From UBA12465 sp964408785 (GTDB taxonomy: Bacteria; Patescibacteriota; Patescibacteriia; Patescibacteriales; UBA12465), in the NCBI GenBank assembly GCA_964408785.1, contig CAYPAS010000005.1, forward strand, positions 1 through 19,835: DNA of 19,835 nucleotides, read 5' to 3'. The translations under genes and the position numbers were made by a program. How positions within the stretch are numbered: position 1 is the first letter of the stretch; every line of letters starts with the position of its first letter. Positions 1 through 6,837 of the stretch are shown here, one piece after another. The notes under the pieces are model-generated. The model was not told where the DNA came from. It did no database searches and was given only the letters and a program-made list of their open reading frames with translations.

Positions 1-647
1 TCATTCTCACACAAATATCTCCCAAACTTTCTAAAAAAATATCTTTTTGTATGCTCTGAATTGGTGCCGCCCAAATCTAATTTGCGATCAATTCTAAGGG
101 AATCTTTCAAATAAGCCGTGGCTAAAAATTCTGAAAAATCTTTAAACTTATTATGACCATCTCCAATGCCAGGATATAAAACCCTCATCTTATTTTTTTT
201 CAATAAATCATAATCAAACTCAGCGCCATTATGCGTAACGAGCTTATCAGAGTAAGAATAATGAGGATAACTATCATTTTCTGGCTCACTTACCGTCCTG
301 TAATAACCTCCTCCCTCTAAAACAGCCTCGACCACAATCGAACTTTCTTCAAAGCCAAAATTCCTAAGATCTTTATTTAAAATTTTGAATTGATTAAATT
401 CATTACTGTGCCTATCGTTAAAAATAAACGAAGCGATTGTAGTTAAATTTTTTTCCACGAAATCATTTATATCTTCTTCCATTTCTTCCCGGGAAAATGG
501 CCGTTCTGCCCTCTCGGTATTATAAGGAATAAATTCCCTCTCATCCTTGATTTTTTCAATTTTGCTTCTTAAGTACTCCTGAACCCCGGAATTAATTTCT
601 TGTTCTGCTTCCCGTTTAGAAGAAGTTTTTGAAAAAGATTCAATCAT
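1..647 (-). CDS. Unrecognised protein, 3' part beyond the left edge
   Basis: An uninterrupted reading frame of 215 codons runs from ATG at 647-645 to the window edge, so the C-terminus is missing. An in-frame TAA at 656-654 lies just upstream, which fixes this ATG as the first possible ATG start. The N-terminal third is charged and probably helical. There is no signal peptide or membrane segment. Residues 156-164 read VLYPGIGDG, which loosely resembles the glycine-rich motif I of Rossmann-fold SAM methyltransferases; this is only a hint, and the other methyltransferase motifs were not identified. No Shine-Dalgarno is visible. The gene stands alone behind a roughly 120-nt leader. I do not recognise the family. 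Confidence 0.72.
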   Translation of the reverse strand, partial: MIESFSKTSSKREAEQEINSGVQEYLRSKIEKIKDEREFIPYNTERAERPFSREEMEEDINDFVEKNLTTIASFIFNDRHSNEFNQFKILNKDLRNFGFEESSIVVEAVLEGGGYYRTVSEPENDSYPHYSYSDKLVTHNGAEFDYDLLKKNKMRVLYPGIGDGHNKFKDFSEFLATAYLKDSLRIDRKLDLGGTNSEHTKRYFFRKFGRYLCEN

Positions 648-773
648 ATAAATTTAATAATTAAAAAGATGCATTATTCCAAAACAAGTTCCATATACTC
701 CGCTATTCCACCCCGGTTATTTATCGCTGCTTTCGTTTCAAAACTGATTTGATTATAATTAATATTTAATTTA

Positions 774-802
774 ATTATAGCATAAAAGACGAAAATTCTA
801 AA
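774..802 (-). promoter_or_regulatory. Extended -10 promoter for the left-edge gene
   Basis: On the minus strand the sequence has TATAAT (774-779) preceded by TGC, an extended -10, and a -35-like TTTAGA (797-802) at 17 bp spacing. Initiation would fall near 767, giving a leader of about 120 nt before the ATG at 647. The leader holds a six-codon ATG..TAA reading frame behind GGAG, possibly chance. Confidence 0.45.
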
Positions 803-865
803 TATTAACTTGCTTATAGTAATTTCCAGAGGACTAATTTCACTCAAAATATTAACATTAACAAA

Positions 866-887
866 AAATCTGCCAGATGGCAGATTT
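866..887 (-). terminator. Rho-independent terminator of the first Nudix gene
   Basis: AAATCTGCCA (866-875) and TGGCAGATTT (878-887) are perfectly complementary. Read on the minus strand the hairpin is followed by a run of T (865-860), 35 nt past the stop of the Nudix gene. Confidence 0.75.
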
Positions 888-922
888 AACCTAAATGACT
901 CCGTATATAACTGAAACGGTAA

Positions 923-1360
923 TTAATAATTTTGTTTAAAAATTTCCATAGCTTCCCTTTGGTTTTCTAAATATAATATAGGAATCACTTCTTCTAATCG
1001 CATCCAAATTAACTCATGATCATTTTCGGTTTTTATTTTTAAAAATTCATCGATTTTACAAGTAAAAAAGTGTCCGATGCTTTCCATATTAACATTTAGC
1101 GTTGTGGAGAAAAAATAATAATTCCCGGATGCGAAATGATTTAATTCGGAAATAGTAGCTCCAATTTCTTCAAGACACTCTCTTTTTAAACATTCAACCG
1201 GAGATTCGTCTTTTTCTATTCCGCCTCCTGGCAAAAAATAGCCGGTTTTAGTTTTTATAATAGCCACTAAGCCATCTGCATTTTTAATGGCCCCATACGC
1301 GCCTGGTCGCTTTATATATTCTTTGTCTTTCTCTGGTTTATTTATTGAAAATTCAATCAT
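923..1360 (-). CDS. Nudix hydrolase (145 aa)
   Basis: The protein carries a complete Nudix box GX5EX7REUXEEXGU at residues 46-68: G46, E52, R60-E61, E64-E65 and G67, where the glutamates bind the catalytic divalent metal. LPGGG (43-47) leads into the box, as is usual. Nudix enzymes cleave nucleoside diphosphates linked to another group X; the substrate cannot be read from the sequence. The length is normal for a single-domain member. The gene is monocistronic, with its own extended -10 promoter about 20 nt upstream and a terminator downstream. No Shine-Dalgarno is visible and the predicted leader is only about 11 nt. Family assignment is secure; substrate is unknown (mutT-like or sugar-nucleotide types are equally possible). 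Confidence 0.93.
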   Translation of the reverse strand: MIEFSINKPEKDKEYIKRPGAYGAIKNADGLVAIIKTKTGYFLPGGGIEKDESPVECLKRECLEEIGATISELNHFASGNYYFFSTTLNVNMESIGHFFTCKIDEFLKIKTENDHELIWMRLEEVIPILYLENQREAMEIFKQNY

Positions 1361-1378
1361 ATTTAATAATTTGCTAAT

Positions 1379-1387
1379 ATTATAACA
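1379..1387 (-). promoter_or_regulatory. Extended -10 promoter of the first Nudix gene
   Basis: Minus-strand TGT followed by TATAAT (-10 at 1379-1384, TGn at 1385-1387) lies 18 nt upstream of the ATG. The -35 position is poor (TTTATC), as often with extended -10 promoters. Confidence 0.5.
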
Positions 1388-1418
1388 TCTCGTTCCAAAG
1401 CGATAAACTCACTATAAA

Positions 1419-1443
1419 AAATAGCCCATGTTTAGGGCTATTT
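1419..1443 (-). terminator. Terminator after tRNA-Ser(UGA)
   Basis: A 9-bp perfect stem, AAATAGCCC (1419-1427) with GGGCTATTT (1435-1443), has a 7-nt loop. On the minus strand it is followed by TTTTTATAG, and it lies 8 nt past the tRNA 3' end. Confidence 0.75.
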
Positions 1444-1451
1444 ACAAACTG

Positions 1452-1538
1452 CGGAGAGGGGGAGATTCGAACTCCCGGAGGACTTTCATCCTCGACAGTT
1501 TTCAAGACTGTTCCATTAAACCGCTCTGGCACCTCTCC
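1452..1538 (-). tRNA. tRNA-Ser (anticodon UGA)
   Basis: The 87-nt gene folds as a class II tRNA. Acceptor arms are GGAGAGG (1538-1532) and CCTCTCC (1459-1453), with discriminator G at 1452. The anticodon stem ACAGT/ACTGT encloses the loop CTTGAAA with anticodon TGA (plus positions 1502-1504). A long variable arm and a GTTCGAATC T-loop are present. It reads UCN codons, mainly UCA. CCA is not encoded and must be added after transcription. The gene follows the patatin gene on the same strand by 32 nt, with its own promoter-like sequence overlapping that gene's end. Confidence 0.96.
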
Positions 1539-1558
1539 TAGTTTTTCGCCAAAACTTT

Positions 1559-1587
1559 ATCATAAAAAAATCAGGAAGACAAGCCAA
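1559..1587 (-). promoter_or_regulatory. Promoter of tRNA-Ser(UGA), overlapping the patatin gene end
   Basis: Minus-strand TTGGCT (1582-1587), a 17-bp spacer and TATGAT (1559-1564) score 4/6 and 5/6 against consensus, 20 nt before the tRNA 5' end. The -35 box lies inside the last codons of the patatin gene. Confidence 0.5.
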
Positions 1588-2383
1588 AAACCACTTCCAT
1601 TATTTTAGGCAAAATTTTGTCTGTTTCCTTCTCCGCCAATTTAATGATTTCCGTGCTATTATCCTTAACAAAATAATCGCGCCAGCTTGCCTGGCTTCTA
1701 AGAGGCGGCTGGATGACAAAATCAGCGCCGGCCAATGAATATTGGGCTAAATGATGACGCATGATCTGAATAGTACCATCGGTTACCTCGCCTAAACCGA
1801 TATTATCCGGGGATATTTCAGAAAAACCGCCAAAATAATCTAAGTTGACGGCGATAACTATATCGCTTCCCTGCTGGCGAGCTAAATCGACAGGTACGGG
1901 GTTGCTGAGGCCGCTATCGACTAGAACCTGATTACCTAAAACCACCGGTTTAAAAAACCCCGGTATCGCCATACTGGCGCGAACGGCGATAGACAAACGC
2001 CCCTCGGAAATAACTACTTTATCACCGCTCAAGATATCAGTCGCCGCCATTTTCAAGGGAATCTGCAAATCACTAAAACTAGCACCTCCCAGCCAATCGT
2101 CAAGCAAAATCTCCAATTTATCGCCCTTCACCAAGCCGCCAGAAATACTAGGCTCAAGAAAACTAAAAAGTTTTTCCTTCTTTTTCCCCGCCGTAAAATC
2201 AGCCGTCTTCTCAATATCTTGATAAAGAGAAAAGTGGGCTGCCACCCAAGAACCAATAGACGATCCAGAAAGATAATCAATCGGCACGCCGGCTCTAACT
2301 AGAGATTTGATAACCCCTATATGGGCCAGGCCGCGGACACCGCCGGAGCCAAGAGCTAAGCCGACCTTTTTCCTATCATTCAT
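1571..2383 (-). CDS. Patatin-like phospholipase, RssA/NTE-type (270 aa)
   Basis: This is a serine acyl-hydrolase of the patatin family, expected to act on phospholipids or lysophospholipids. The glycine-rich oxyanion-hole loop is GSGGVRG (12-18). The nucleophile elbow GXSXG is G40-S41-S42-I43-G44, with S42 catalytic. The dyad aspartate is D156 in LVDSG, where the usual DGG/DGA is DSG. There is no signal peptide or membrane segment, so a cytoplasmic or membrane-peripheral enzyme is likely. It is the third gene of the PadR-PspC-patatin operon, 10 nt after the PspC gene stop, with no Shine-Dalgarno. That context suggests membrane lipid turnover linked to envelope state; this is inference. Family call is firm, substrate unknown. 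Confidence 0.93.
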   Translation of the reverse strand: MNDRKKVGLALGSGGVRGLAHIGVIKSLVRAGVPIDYLSGSSIGSWVAAHFSLYQDIEKTADFTAGKKKEKLFSFLEPSISGGLVKGDKLEILLDDWLGGASFSDLQIPLKMAATDILSGDKVVISEGRLSIAVRASMAIPGFFKPVVLGNQVLVDSGLSNPVPVDLARQQGSDIVIAVNLDYFGGFSEISPDNIGLGEVTDGTIQIMRHHLAQYSLAGADFVIQPPLRSQASWRDYFVKDNSTEIIKLAEKETDKILPKIMEVVFGLSS

Positions 2384-2393
2384 ATCATTAAAA

Positions 2394-4166
2394 TTATTCT
2401 TGATATTTATCCAAGCTTTTAACCGTTTGCGCCGGATAATCGCCGCTTATTTTTCCTTTCTTATCATAATACAAAAGCGCCTCAGAGGACAATCCGGCCG
2501 TAATCGCTTCAAAGCGTCCAAGCAAAATCTTGCCGCTAGAAGCCTCAAGGGAAGATTTATCACCGTTCAAACGGCGAGCATCCAACAAGAAATCACCGGC
2601 CTGCGGATCGGACAAAAATTTAAAATCACTAGCCTGCCCGGAAAGCCGGCTGCGCGAATAACCATCTTTTATTTCTAAAGAAAGCTGGCTAGTCGTTGCC
2701 GAAGAAAAATCTAAATCAGAAGAATCAAGAGAAAAAGCGGCTTGATTGAAACTACCAGAGAGATCTAGCTGTGAACCGTTTTTTGCTTTAGCTTCAAGAT
2801 TAGATAAATTTAAATTTTCACCAGACAAACTGGAAGCATCTAATGATAAAGAGGTAATCGCCGGCTGATAAATATCCACCCGGACGCGGCGATGATCACA
2901 AGCCAAACAATATGGGGTATCAGTCGGCTCCAAGGAAAGATTCAAAATTCCGTCAACCTCTTTTATAGAAACAGAATCTAAATCAACCTGGCGGCCAGTT
3001 AAAATAACAGCTGTTGTGGTTGATTGATGATAGACGGCATCAAGATATCTTCCCTCGATAACAATTTTATCATCAACTGCTAAAGGCAGATTTTTCTCGA
3101 TAGTCTGCAGGGCTGGATATTCTTTTATCTGATGATAAACATCCGGGAAATAACGCAAACTCAAAGAAATAAAAGCAACTAAAGAAACGAAACAGATGCC
3201 AAGCAAGACGGATACTGAAATCAAATTAAGAAAATTCTTCTTACTAATAATTATCAAGCCTAAAAAGAAAAGGAAAAGTGAAGGAATGGCAAAGGACAAA
3301 GAACCGCTAATAACTAGCCAGAAAAATGGCAGGCTGGCCGTCAATTCTTTTACTGGCAGATAAGAAAATAAATAAGAGGAATTAGCCTCTAGCAAAGAGT
3401 AGGCGGCGGCGATACTAACCAGCCCTAAAAACATAAGACCGAAAAAAGACAAGAAGGCGCCAGCCGCAACACGGATTATCGGCCCGAAAAAATTACATAT
3501 TTTTCTGACAGCCGCCAAGAAAAAATCTAAAAGCATAAAAGGCAGGCTGATAATTTTCTTAAAAACCGAACGCTGACGCCAACGCTGGCGCCAATCACCC
3601 GCCAAGCGATAACCTTTCTTGGCCAAGCGTTCAATGGCCGCCGCTGTCGGCCGTTCACCGCGCATTTCCAATCTTTGATGAGCATTCTTAGCGGCCGGCA
3701 CTATCAACCAAAGCAGTATATACAAAGCAAAACCGAAACCACCGGCAAATATAGAAACGAAAAATAACAAGCGGAAAATCAAGGGGTCGATATCGAAATA
3801 AGCACCCAAACCGGAAGCAACGCCACCCAAGAGGCGGTTATCTAAATCACGGTAAAGACGGCGGCTAGACAAATGGCGCTGAGGCGAAGGAGAATCACCA
3901 AGTTCTCGATCAAAATCTTCAGGCGTACCCATGGAACACAAAGCCTCTTCAACTTCGGATAAAATAATATTCTGATGACGGCCGGATAAGCGGCTAGATA
4001 ATTTATCAGCCAGACCCGATTCGATATCAGCTAGAACTTCTTCAGTGTCATTTTCATTATTGAAACGGCGGCGGAGATCAGATAAATAAGATTCCAAACG
4101 ATGATAAGCGTCTTCATCGATGGCGAAACTCTGCCCGCCGAGATTAATTGTAATCGTTCTTTTCAT
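2394..4166 (-). CDS. PspC-domain multi-pass membrane protein with beta-rich tail (590 aa)
   Basis: Residues 1-90 form an N-terminal acidic domain of the type that precedes PspC in many Bacteroidota proteins (IDEDAY at 16-21, GTPEDF at 80-85). The PspC core covers about 102-157: RRLYRD, then GGVASGLG (114-121), DPLIFR and a membrane helix at 131-156. Further hydrophobic helices lie near 205-260, 280-308 and 315-337. The last 250 residues are a soluble, Ser/Asp/Leu-rich, probably beta-helical region resembling DUF4097/putative-adhesin tails. PspC proteins respond to membrane or envelope stress in other bacteria. At 590 aa it is far longer than E. coli PspC (about 120 aa). It lies 7 nt after the padR-like gene and 10 nt before the patatin gene, so it is probably controlled by PadR. 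The ligand or signal is unknown. Confidence 0.88.
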   Translation of the reverse strand: MKRTITINLGGQSFAIDEDAYHRLESYLSDLRRRFNNENDTEEVLADIESGLADKLSSRLSGRHQNIILSEVEEALCSMGTPEDFDRELGDSPSPQRHLSSRRLYRDLDNRLLGGVASGLGAYFDIDPLIFRLLFFVSIFAGGFGFALYILLWLIVPAAKNAHQRLEMRGERPTAAAIERLAKKGYRLAGDWRQRWRQRSVFKKIISLPFMLLDFFLAAVRKICNFFGPIIRVAAGAFLSFFGLMFLGLVSIAAAYSLLEANSSYLFSYLPVKELTASLPFFWLVISGSLSFAIPSLFLFFLGLIIISKKNFLNLISVSVLLGICFVSLVAFISLSLRYFPDVYHQIKEYPALQTIEKNLPLAVDDKIVIEGRYLDAVYHQSTTTAVILTGRQVDLDSVSIKEVDGILNLSLEPTDTPYCLACDHRRVRVDIYQPAITSLSLDASSLSGENLNLSNLEAKAKNGSQLDLSGSFNQAAFSLDSSDLDFSSATTSQLSLEIKDGYSRSRLSGQASDFKFLSDPQAGDFLLDARRLNGDKSSLEASSGKILLGRFEAITAGLSSEALLYYDKKGKISGDYPAQTVKSLDKYQE

Positions 4167-4173
4167 ATATTTA

Positions 4174-4524
4174 TTACTTTCTTAAATTATCAATTGCCTT
4201 AACTAATAAGCGCCATTGGCTGTCATAAGCCGCTAAAAACTGGCGGCCTTTACTGGTGAGGAAATAATATTTGCGCGGCGGCCCGGAACGGGATTCGCGC
4301 CAATCATAACCTAGGAGACCGGCATTCTTAAGGCGCGAAAGCAAAGGATAGACAGTGCCCTCGACAACCGTTAATCGCGCCCTAAGCAAACGCTCTAAAA
4401 TCTCACCAACGTAAGTCGCTCGCTTATCAATAACTAACATGATGGCCAATTCCAAGACGCCCTTGCGCATCTGCGCTTCGGCATTTTCCAAGCCCGCTTG
4501 TTTCCCTTCCCCTTCTATATACAT
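4174..4524 (-). CDS. PadR-family transcriptional regulator (116 aa)
   Basis: This is a small winged-helix repressor of the PadR type. QMRKGVLELAIM (18-29) is the conserved first helix, GTVYPLLSRLKNAGLL (about 56-71) is the recognition helix and turn, and PPRKYYFLTSKGRQFL (about 82-97) is the wing with its characteristic R-KYY-LT-G pattern. The conserved helix begins before the internal Met19, supporting the upstream ATG at 4524. No good Shine-Dalgarno is seen and the predicted leader is about 15 nt. It is the first gene of the operon with the PspC and patatin genes. A palindrome over the promoter suggests autoregulation, which is typical of the family. The short C-terminal helix fits the smaller PadR subgroup. 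Confidence 0.93.
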   Translation of the reverse strand: MYIEGEGKQAGLENAEAQMRKGVLELAIMLVIDKRATYVGEILERLLRARLTVVEGTVYPLLSRLKNAGLLGYDWRESRSGPPRKYYFLTSKGRQFLAAYDSQWRLLVKAIDNLRK

Positions 4525-4545
4525 AAATTTTTATCTTATAATTTT

Positions 4546-4580
4546 ATTATATCACCTACTACCTTTTTATACAAGGTAGT
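4546..4580 (-). promoter_or_regulatory. Promoter with overlapping palindromic operator of the PadR operon
   Basis: On the minus strand TTGTAT (4569-4574), a 17-bp spacer and a perfect TATAAT (4546-4551) form the promoter, 21 nt upstream of the padR start. The -35 box sits between the perfect 8-bp arms ACTACCTT and AAGGTAGT (4558-4565 and 4573-4580, 7-nt spacer). Placement over the -35 fits a repressor site, presumably for the PadR protein itself. Confidence 0.7.
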
Positions 4581-4591
4581 GAGACAAAAAA

Positions 4592-4612
4592 AGCTCCGAT
4601 AATTTCGGAGCT
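4592..4612 (-). terminator. Terminator of the 174-aa orphan gene
   Basis: The stem AGCTCCGA/TCGGAGCT (8 bp, 5-nt loop) is followed on the minus strand by seven T (4591-4585). It begins 5 nt after the gene's stop and ends just before the PadR operator. Confidence 0.85.
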
Positions 4613-4617
4613 AGGAA

Positions 4618-5142
4618 CTATAAAATTTTAAAGGCGTAGGCGCCGTTGCTACACCAGCTATTAACAGTACAAGAAACCTCTTCTATAGATGAAAAGCTTA
4701 ATCTAAATCTATTCATCAACATCTTATCAAGTTCACCGGCAGAAGAGTATTTTTTTACAGAAGCAATCCAGTTTATTCCGCTTTCTTTTAATATGCTGGG
4801 GCTAATCTGGGAAATAAAGGGGGCGACATAAGCCGGCGCCATTTCCCAGCCCTTATTCTCACCATAAGACATAACATTATCAACAGTTCTTTTTCCATCA
4901 AGCCAAAAATCACTGCTGACAACAATAAGATTAATATGTCCAGCCGGCATTTCTGGAATACAACTGATAACATCTTTTGAAAAATCATCAAGATAAATAT
5001 TTTTTTCTCTTAACAATTCCAAAAGTTGATAACCAGAAAATGACGAATATTTAAAATCAAAATAAAACACTCCGTTCTCTTTTTTAATTTTAAATTTAAG
5101 AGATATTTTTTCTTGTACTTCAATAGTCCCAATATCTTTCAT
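4618..5142 (-). CDS. Unrecognised soluble protein (174 aa)
   Basis: The frame begins at ATG 5142 behind a good Shine-Dalgarno, AGGAG (5152-5148) with a 5-nt spacer, and ends right before a strong terminator, so it is a real single-gene unit. No signal peptide or membrane segment is seen. The N-terminal half alternates hydrophobic and charged residues like a beta-sheet domain. The C-terminal half contains aromatic and Ser-rich stretches and two nearby cysteines (CTVNSWC, about 158-164). I recognise no family motif. The good ribosome site contrasts with most genes in this window, which lack one. It could be a lineage-specific or acquired gene. Confidence 0.8.
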   Translation of the reverse strand: MKDIGTIEVQEKISLKFKIKKENGVFYFDFKYSSFSGYQLLELLREKNIYLDDFSKDVISCIPEMPAGHINLIVVSSDFWLDGKRTVDNVMSYGENKGWEMAPAYVAPFISQISPSILKESGINWIASVKKYSSAGELDKMLMNRFRLSFSSIEEVSCTVNSWCSNGAYAFKIL

Positions 5143-5221
5143 TTTTTCTCCTATTTTTTAAATGACGATACAAATAGGCTAACACTAGAAAGAATTTTGG
5201 TCAAGATGGAAAAATAAAAAA

Positions 5222-5240
5222 GAGAGGAATTAATCCTCTC
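5222..5240 (-). terminator. Terminator of the 192-aa orphan gene
   Basis: GAGAGGA/TCCTCTC is a 7-bp stem with loop ATTAA. The minus strand continues TCTTTTTTATTTTT, a good U-tract. It lies 33 nt past the stop. Confidence 0.82.
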
Positions 5241-5272
5241 CGTTAAATTTATGGAAAAATCAGAAGTAAACA

Positions 5273-5851
5273 TTAATTCCAAGAATTTCTGAAAATGTTT
5301 ATTTGTTTGATAATTCCATTAACATGGCTATCAACAAATTTTTTACACTGATCCTCCAATATATCCCAGTTGGAAATAATATTTTCTGGATCACGAGATA
5401 CGTCGGGACGAAAAGCTTTTTTTAATTCGTCTTTATGCAGAAGCCAGTAATCCACTGGCTGGGTAAATAAACCGCATACATTGCCAATAAAAACATCGTT
5501 GGCATTAATTTTCTGACCTTTATCCGTGCGGTTCATACCGTATTGATCTCGTCCAGCATTTTTAATATGTTTCTGGATTATTTCCAAAATATCAACTTGC
5601 TTATCCAGAGGGCCATCTTCGTTATGCTTTTTAAAAGCAATAATTTCTTCTTCGAAACCATTATCATCATAAAAAACCGAAATAGCTTGAAAAAGTTCAA
5701 CAATTCCACAGAGATTATTCTTTTTTATGCCCTTTAAGGCTTCCTCTAGTTTTAAAAGTTTAATTTCGGTAGAAATTTTTAAATTAAATATCGCTTTCTT
5801 TTTTGATGAAAATAAATCAAAAAGATTTACTTTTAAAATATGCTTTTTCAT
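5273..5851 (-). CDS. Unrecognised soluble protein (192 aa)
   Basis: Translation starts at ATG 5851 behind GGGAG with a 6-nt spacer (TTCGTC), and the unit closes with its own terminator. The protein is Lys/Asp/Ile-rich and mostly helical in appearance, with no signal peptide or clear membrane segment. It has no recognisable catalytic motif. A central stretch, GRDQYGMNRTDKGQKIN (about 99-115), followed by an aromatic region with PVDYWLLHKDELKKAF (about 133-148), is the most distinctive part. It is divergent from lexA across a 177-bp AT-rich gap that contains an inverted repeat. Nothing in the sequence ties it to the SOS response beyond position. The family is unknown. Confidence 0.8.
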   Translation of the reverse strand: MKKHILKVNLFDLFSSKKKAIFNLKISTEIKLLKLEEALKGIKKNNLCGIVELFQAISVFYDDNGFEEEIIAFKKHNEDGPLDKQVDILEIIQKHIKNAGRDQYGMNRTDKGQKINANDVFIGNVCGLFTQPVDYWLLHKDELKKAFRPDVSRDPENIISNWDILEDQCKKFVDSHVNGIIKQINIFRNSWN

Positions 5852-5918
5852 GACGAACTCCCTTTTTTTGTTTTTATTTTTTAGTTTTTTAATGTTCTTT
5901 TTGAATATTAAATATTGT

Positions 5919-5936
5919 CATATTTTATTAAATATG
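5919..5936. promoter_or_regulatory. Perfect inverted repeat between the divergent orphan gene and lexA
   Basis: CATATTT (5919-5925) and AAATATG (5930-5936) are 7-bp perfect arms around TATT. It lies upstream of both divergent genes. In such AT-rich DNA chance is possible; a regulator site is the alternative. It does not match E. coli or Bacillus LexA boxes. Confidence 0.3.
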
Positions 5937-5971
5937 TAAATACGTTGCTAAACCATAATTTTTACTAATTC

Positions 5972-6000
5972 TTGCCTTTCGTTTTTGTTTCGTTTATAAT
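5972..6000 (+). promoter_or_regulatory. lexA promoter
   Basis: TTGCCT (5972-5977), a 17-bp spacer and a perfect TATAAT (5995-6000) lie 28 nt before the lexA start. The spacer holds two copies of TTTCGTTT (5977-5984 and 5988-5995) exactly 11 bp apart, one helical turn, which could be a protein-binding site. No canonical SOS box (CTG-N10-CAG or CGAAC-N4-GTTCG) is visible. Confidence 0.6.
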
Positions 6001-6028
6001 ATAAATATATCAAATAAATAAAATATCT

Positions 6029-6640
6029 ATGCTCACAAAAACACAAAAGAAGATATATAACTTTATCGGCGAATACACGGAAAAATATGGATATGCTCCT
6101 TCCCTAACGGAAATAGGTCAAGAATTTGGGGTTTCAACTCCATCCACCGTTCATAAACACATTTCCAACCTTATCGAAAAAGGCTTGCTCAAAAAAAGCA
6201 AAGGAGTAGCGCGCAGCGTTGAACTAGTCAACCTTAAAACGACAGAATTTATGGCTATTCCTATTATAGGAATCATCGCCGCCGGCAGTCCGATAGAGGC
6301 AATCGAGGTTCCTGACGATGTCGTGGAAATTGCCAAAGATAGGCGTTTTCAAGACGGCGAGCTTTATGCTCTAAAAGTTAAAGGCAATTCCATGATAGGC
6401 GATGGCATATTCGACGGAGATATTGCCATTATTAAAAAACAAGAATGGGCCGAGAATGGCGATACCGCCGTGGCGATTATCGACGACAACGAGGCTACTC
6501 TTAAACGGTATTACAAAGAAAAAGGCAGAATAAGATTGCAACCGGCGAATCCGATCTTTGAACCGATATTCAGAAAGAATGTCGAAATAAGAGGCATAGC
6601 CATTAAAATAATCAGAAATTTGGAACGAATGCGTGTATAA
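6029..6640 (+). CDS. lexA: LexA repressor (203 aa)
   Basis: LexA represses DNA-damage genes and is inactivated by RecA-stimulated self-cleavage. The N-terminal winged helix (1-67) has the family pattern TKTQKKIYNFI and PSLTEIGQEFGVSTPSTVHKHI. The cleavage site is A85-G86, within IIAAGSPIEA. The peptidase S24 dyad is S121 (KGNSMIGDGI) and K159 (ATLKRYY). Length and motif spacing match E. coli LexA (202 aa; A84-G85, S119, K156). All catalytic residues are present, so it should be active. It is a single gene with a good sigma-70-type promoter but no evident Shine-Dalgarno. It is the only plus-strand gene in the first 9 kb. Which genes it controls cannot be read here, since no recognisable operator recurs. 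Confidence 0.96.
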   Translation: MLTKTQKKIYNFIGEYTEKYGYAPSLTEIGQEFGVSTPSTVHKHISNLIEKGLLKKSKGVARSVELVNLKTTEFMAIPIIGIIAAGSPIEAIEVPDDVVEIAKDRRFQDGELYALKVKGNSMIGDGIFDGDIAIIKKQEWAENGDTAVAIIDDNEATLKRYYKEKGRIRLQPANPIFEPIFRKNVEIRGIAIKIIRNLERMRV

Positions 6641-6738
6641 TTTAATAACAAAACCGCAATACTCAAATTTGCCTGCTGAAAAATGTCTAACCAGCCTCGG
6701 CCTTATTTGAATTCCTCTCGTTTTTACATACATAAAAA

Positions 6739-6756
6739 ACAACCCGAATGGGTTGT
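6739..6756 (-). terminator. Terminator downstream of the HTH-PRTase/Nudix unit
   Basis: ACAACCC/GGGTTGT is a 7-bp stem with a 4-nt loop. The minus strand continues TTTTTATG directly from the stem. It lies 82 nt past the Nudix stop; an AT-only inverted repeat (6800-6809 with 6822-6831) lies between. On the plus strand no U-tract follows, so it is not a lexA terminator. Confidence 0.7.
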
Positions 6757-6837
6757 AGGGACTCTATTCACACTGAGATTTGTAAAAATGCTAATGAAAA
6801 TTAATAAATAATATATTTTTAATTTATTAATATTAAG

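Noticed and set aside
2307..2678. Plus-strand frame antisense to the PspC and patatin genes
   Set aside because: It lies wholly opposite two well-supported genes, with no promoter or ribosome site; a shadow of their codon structure.
6371..6742. Minus-strand frame opposite lexA
   Set aside because: It is antisense to a complete LexA with all catalytic residues; no independent signals support it.
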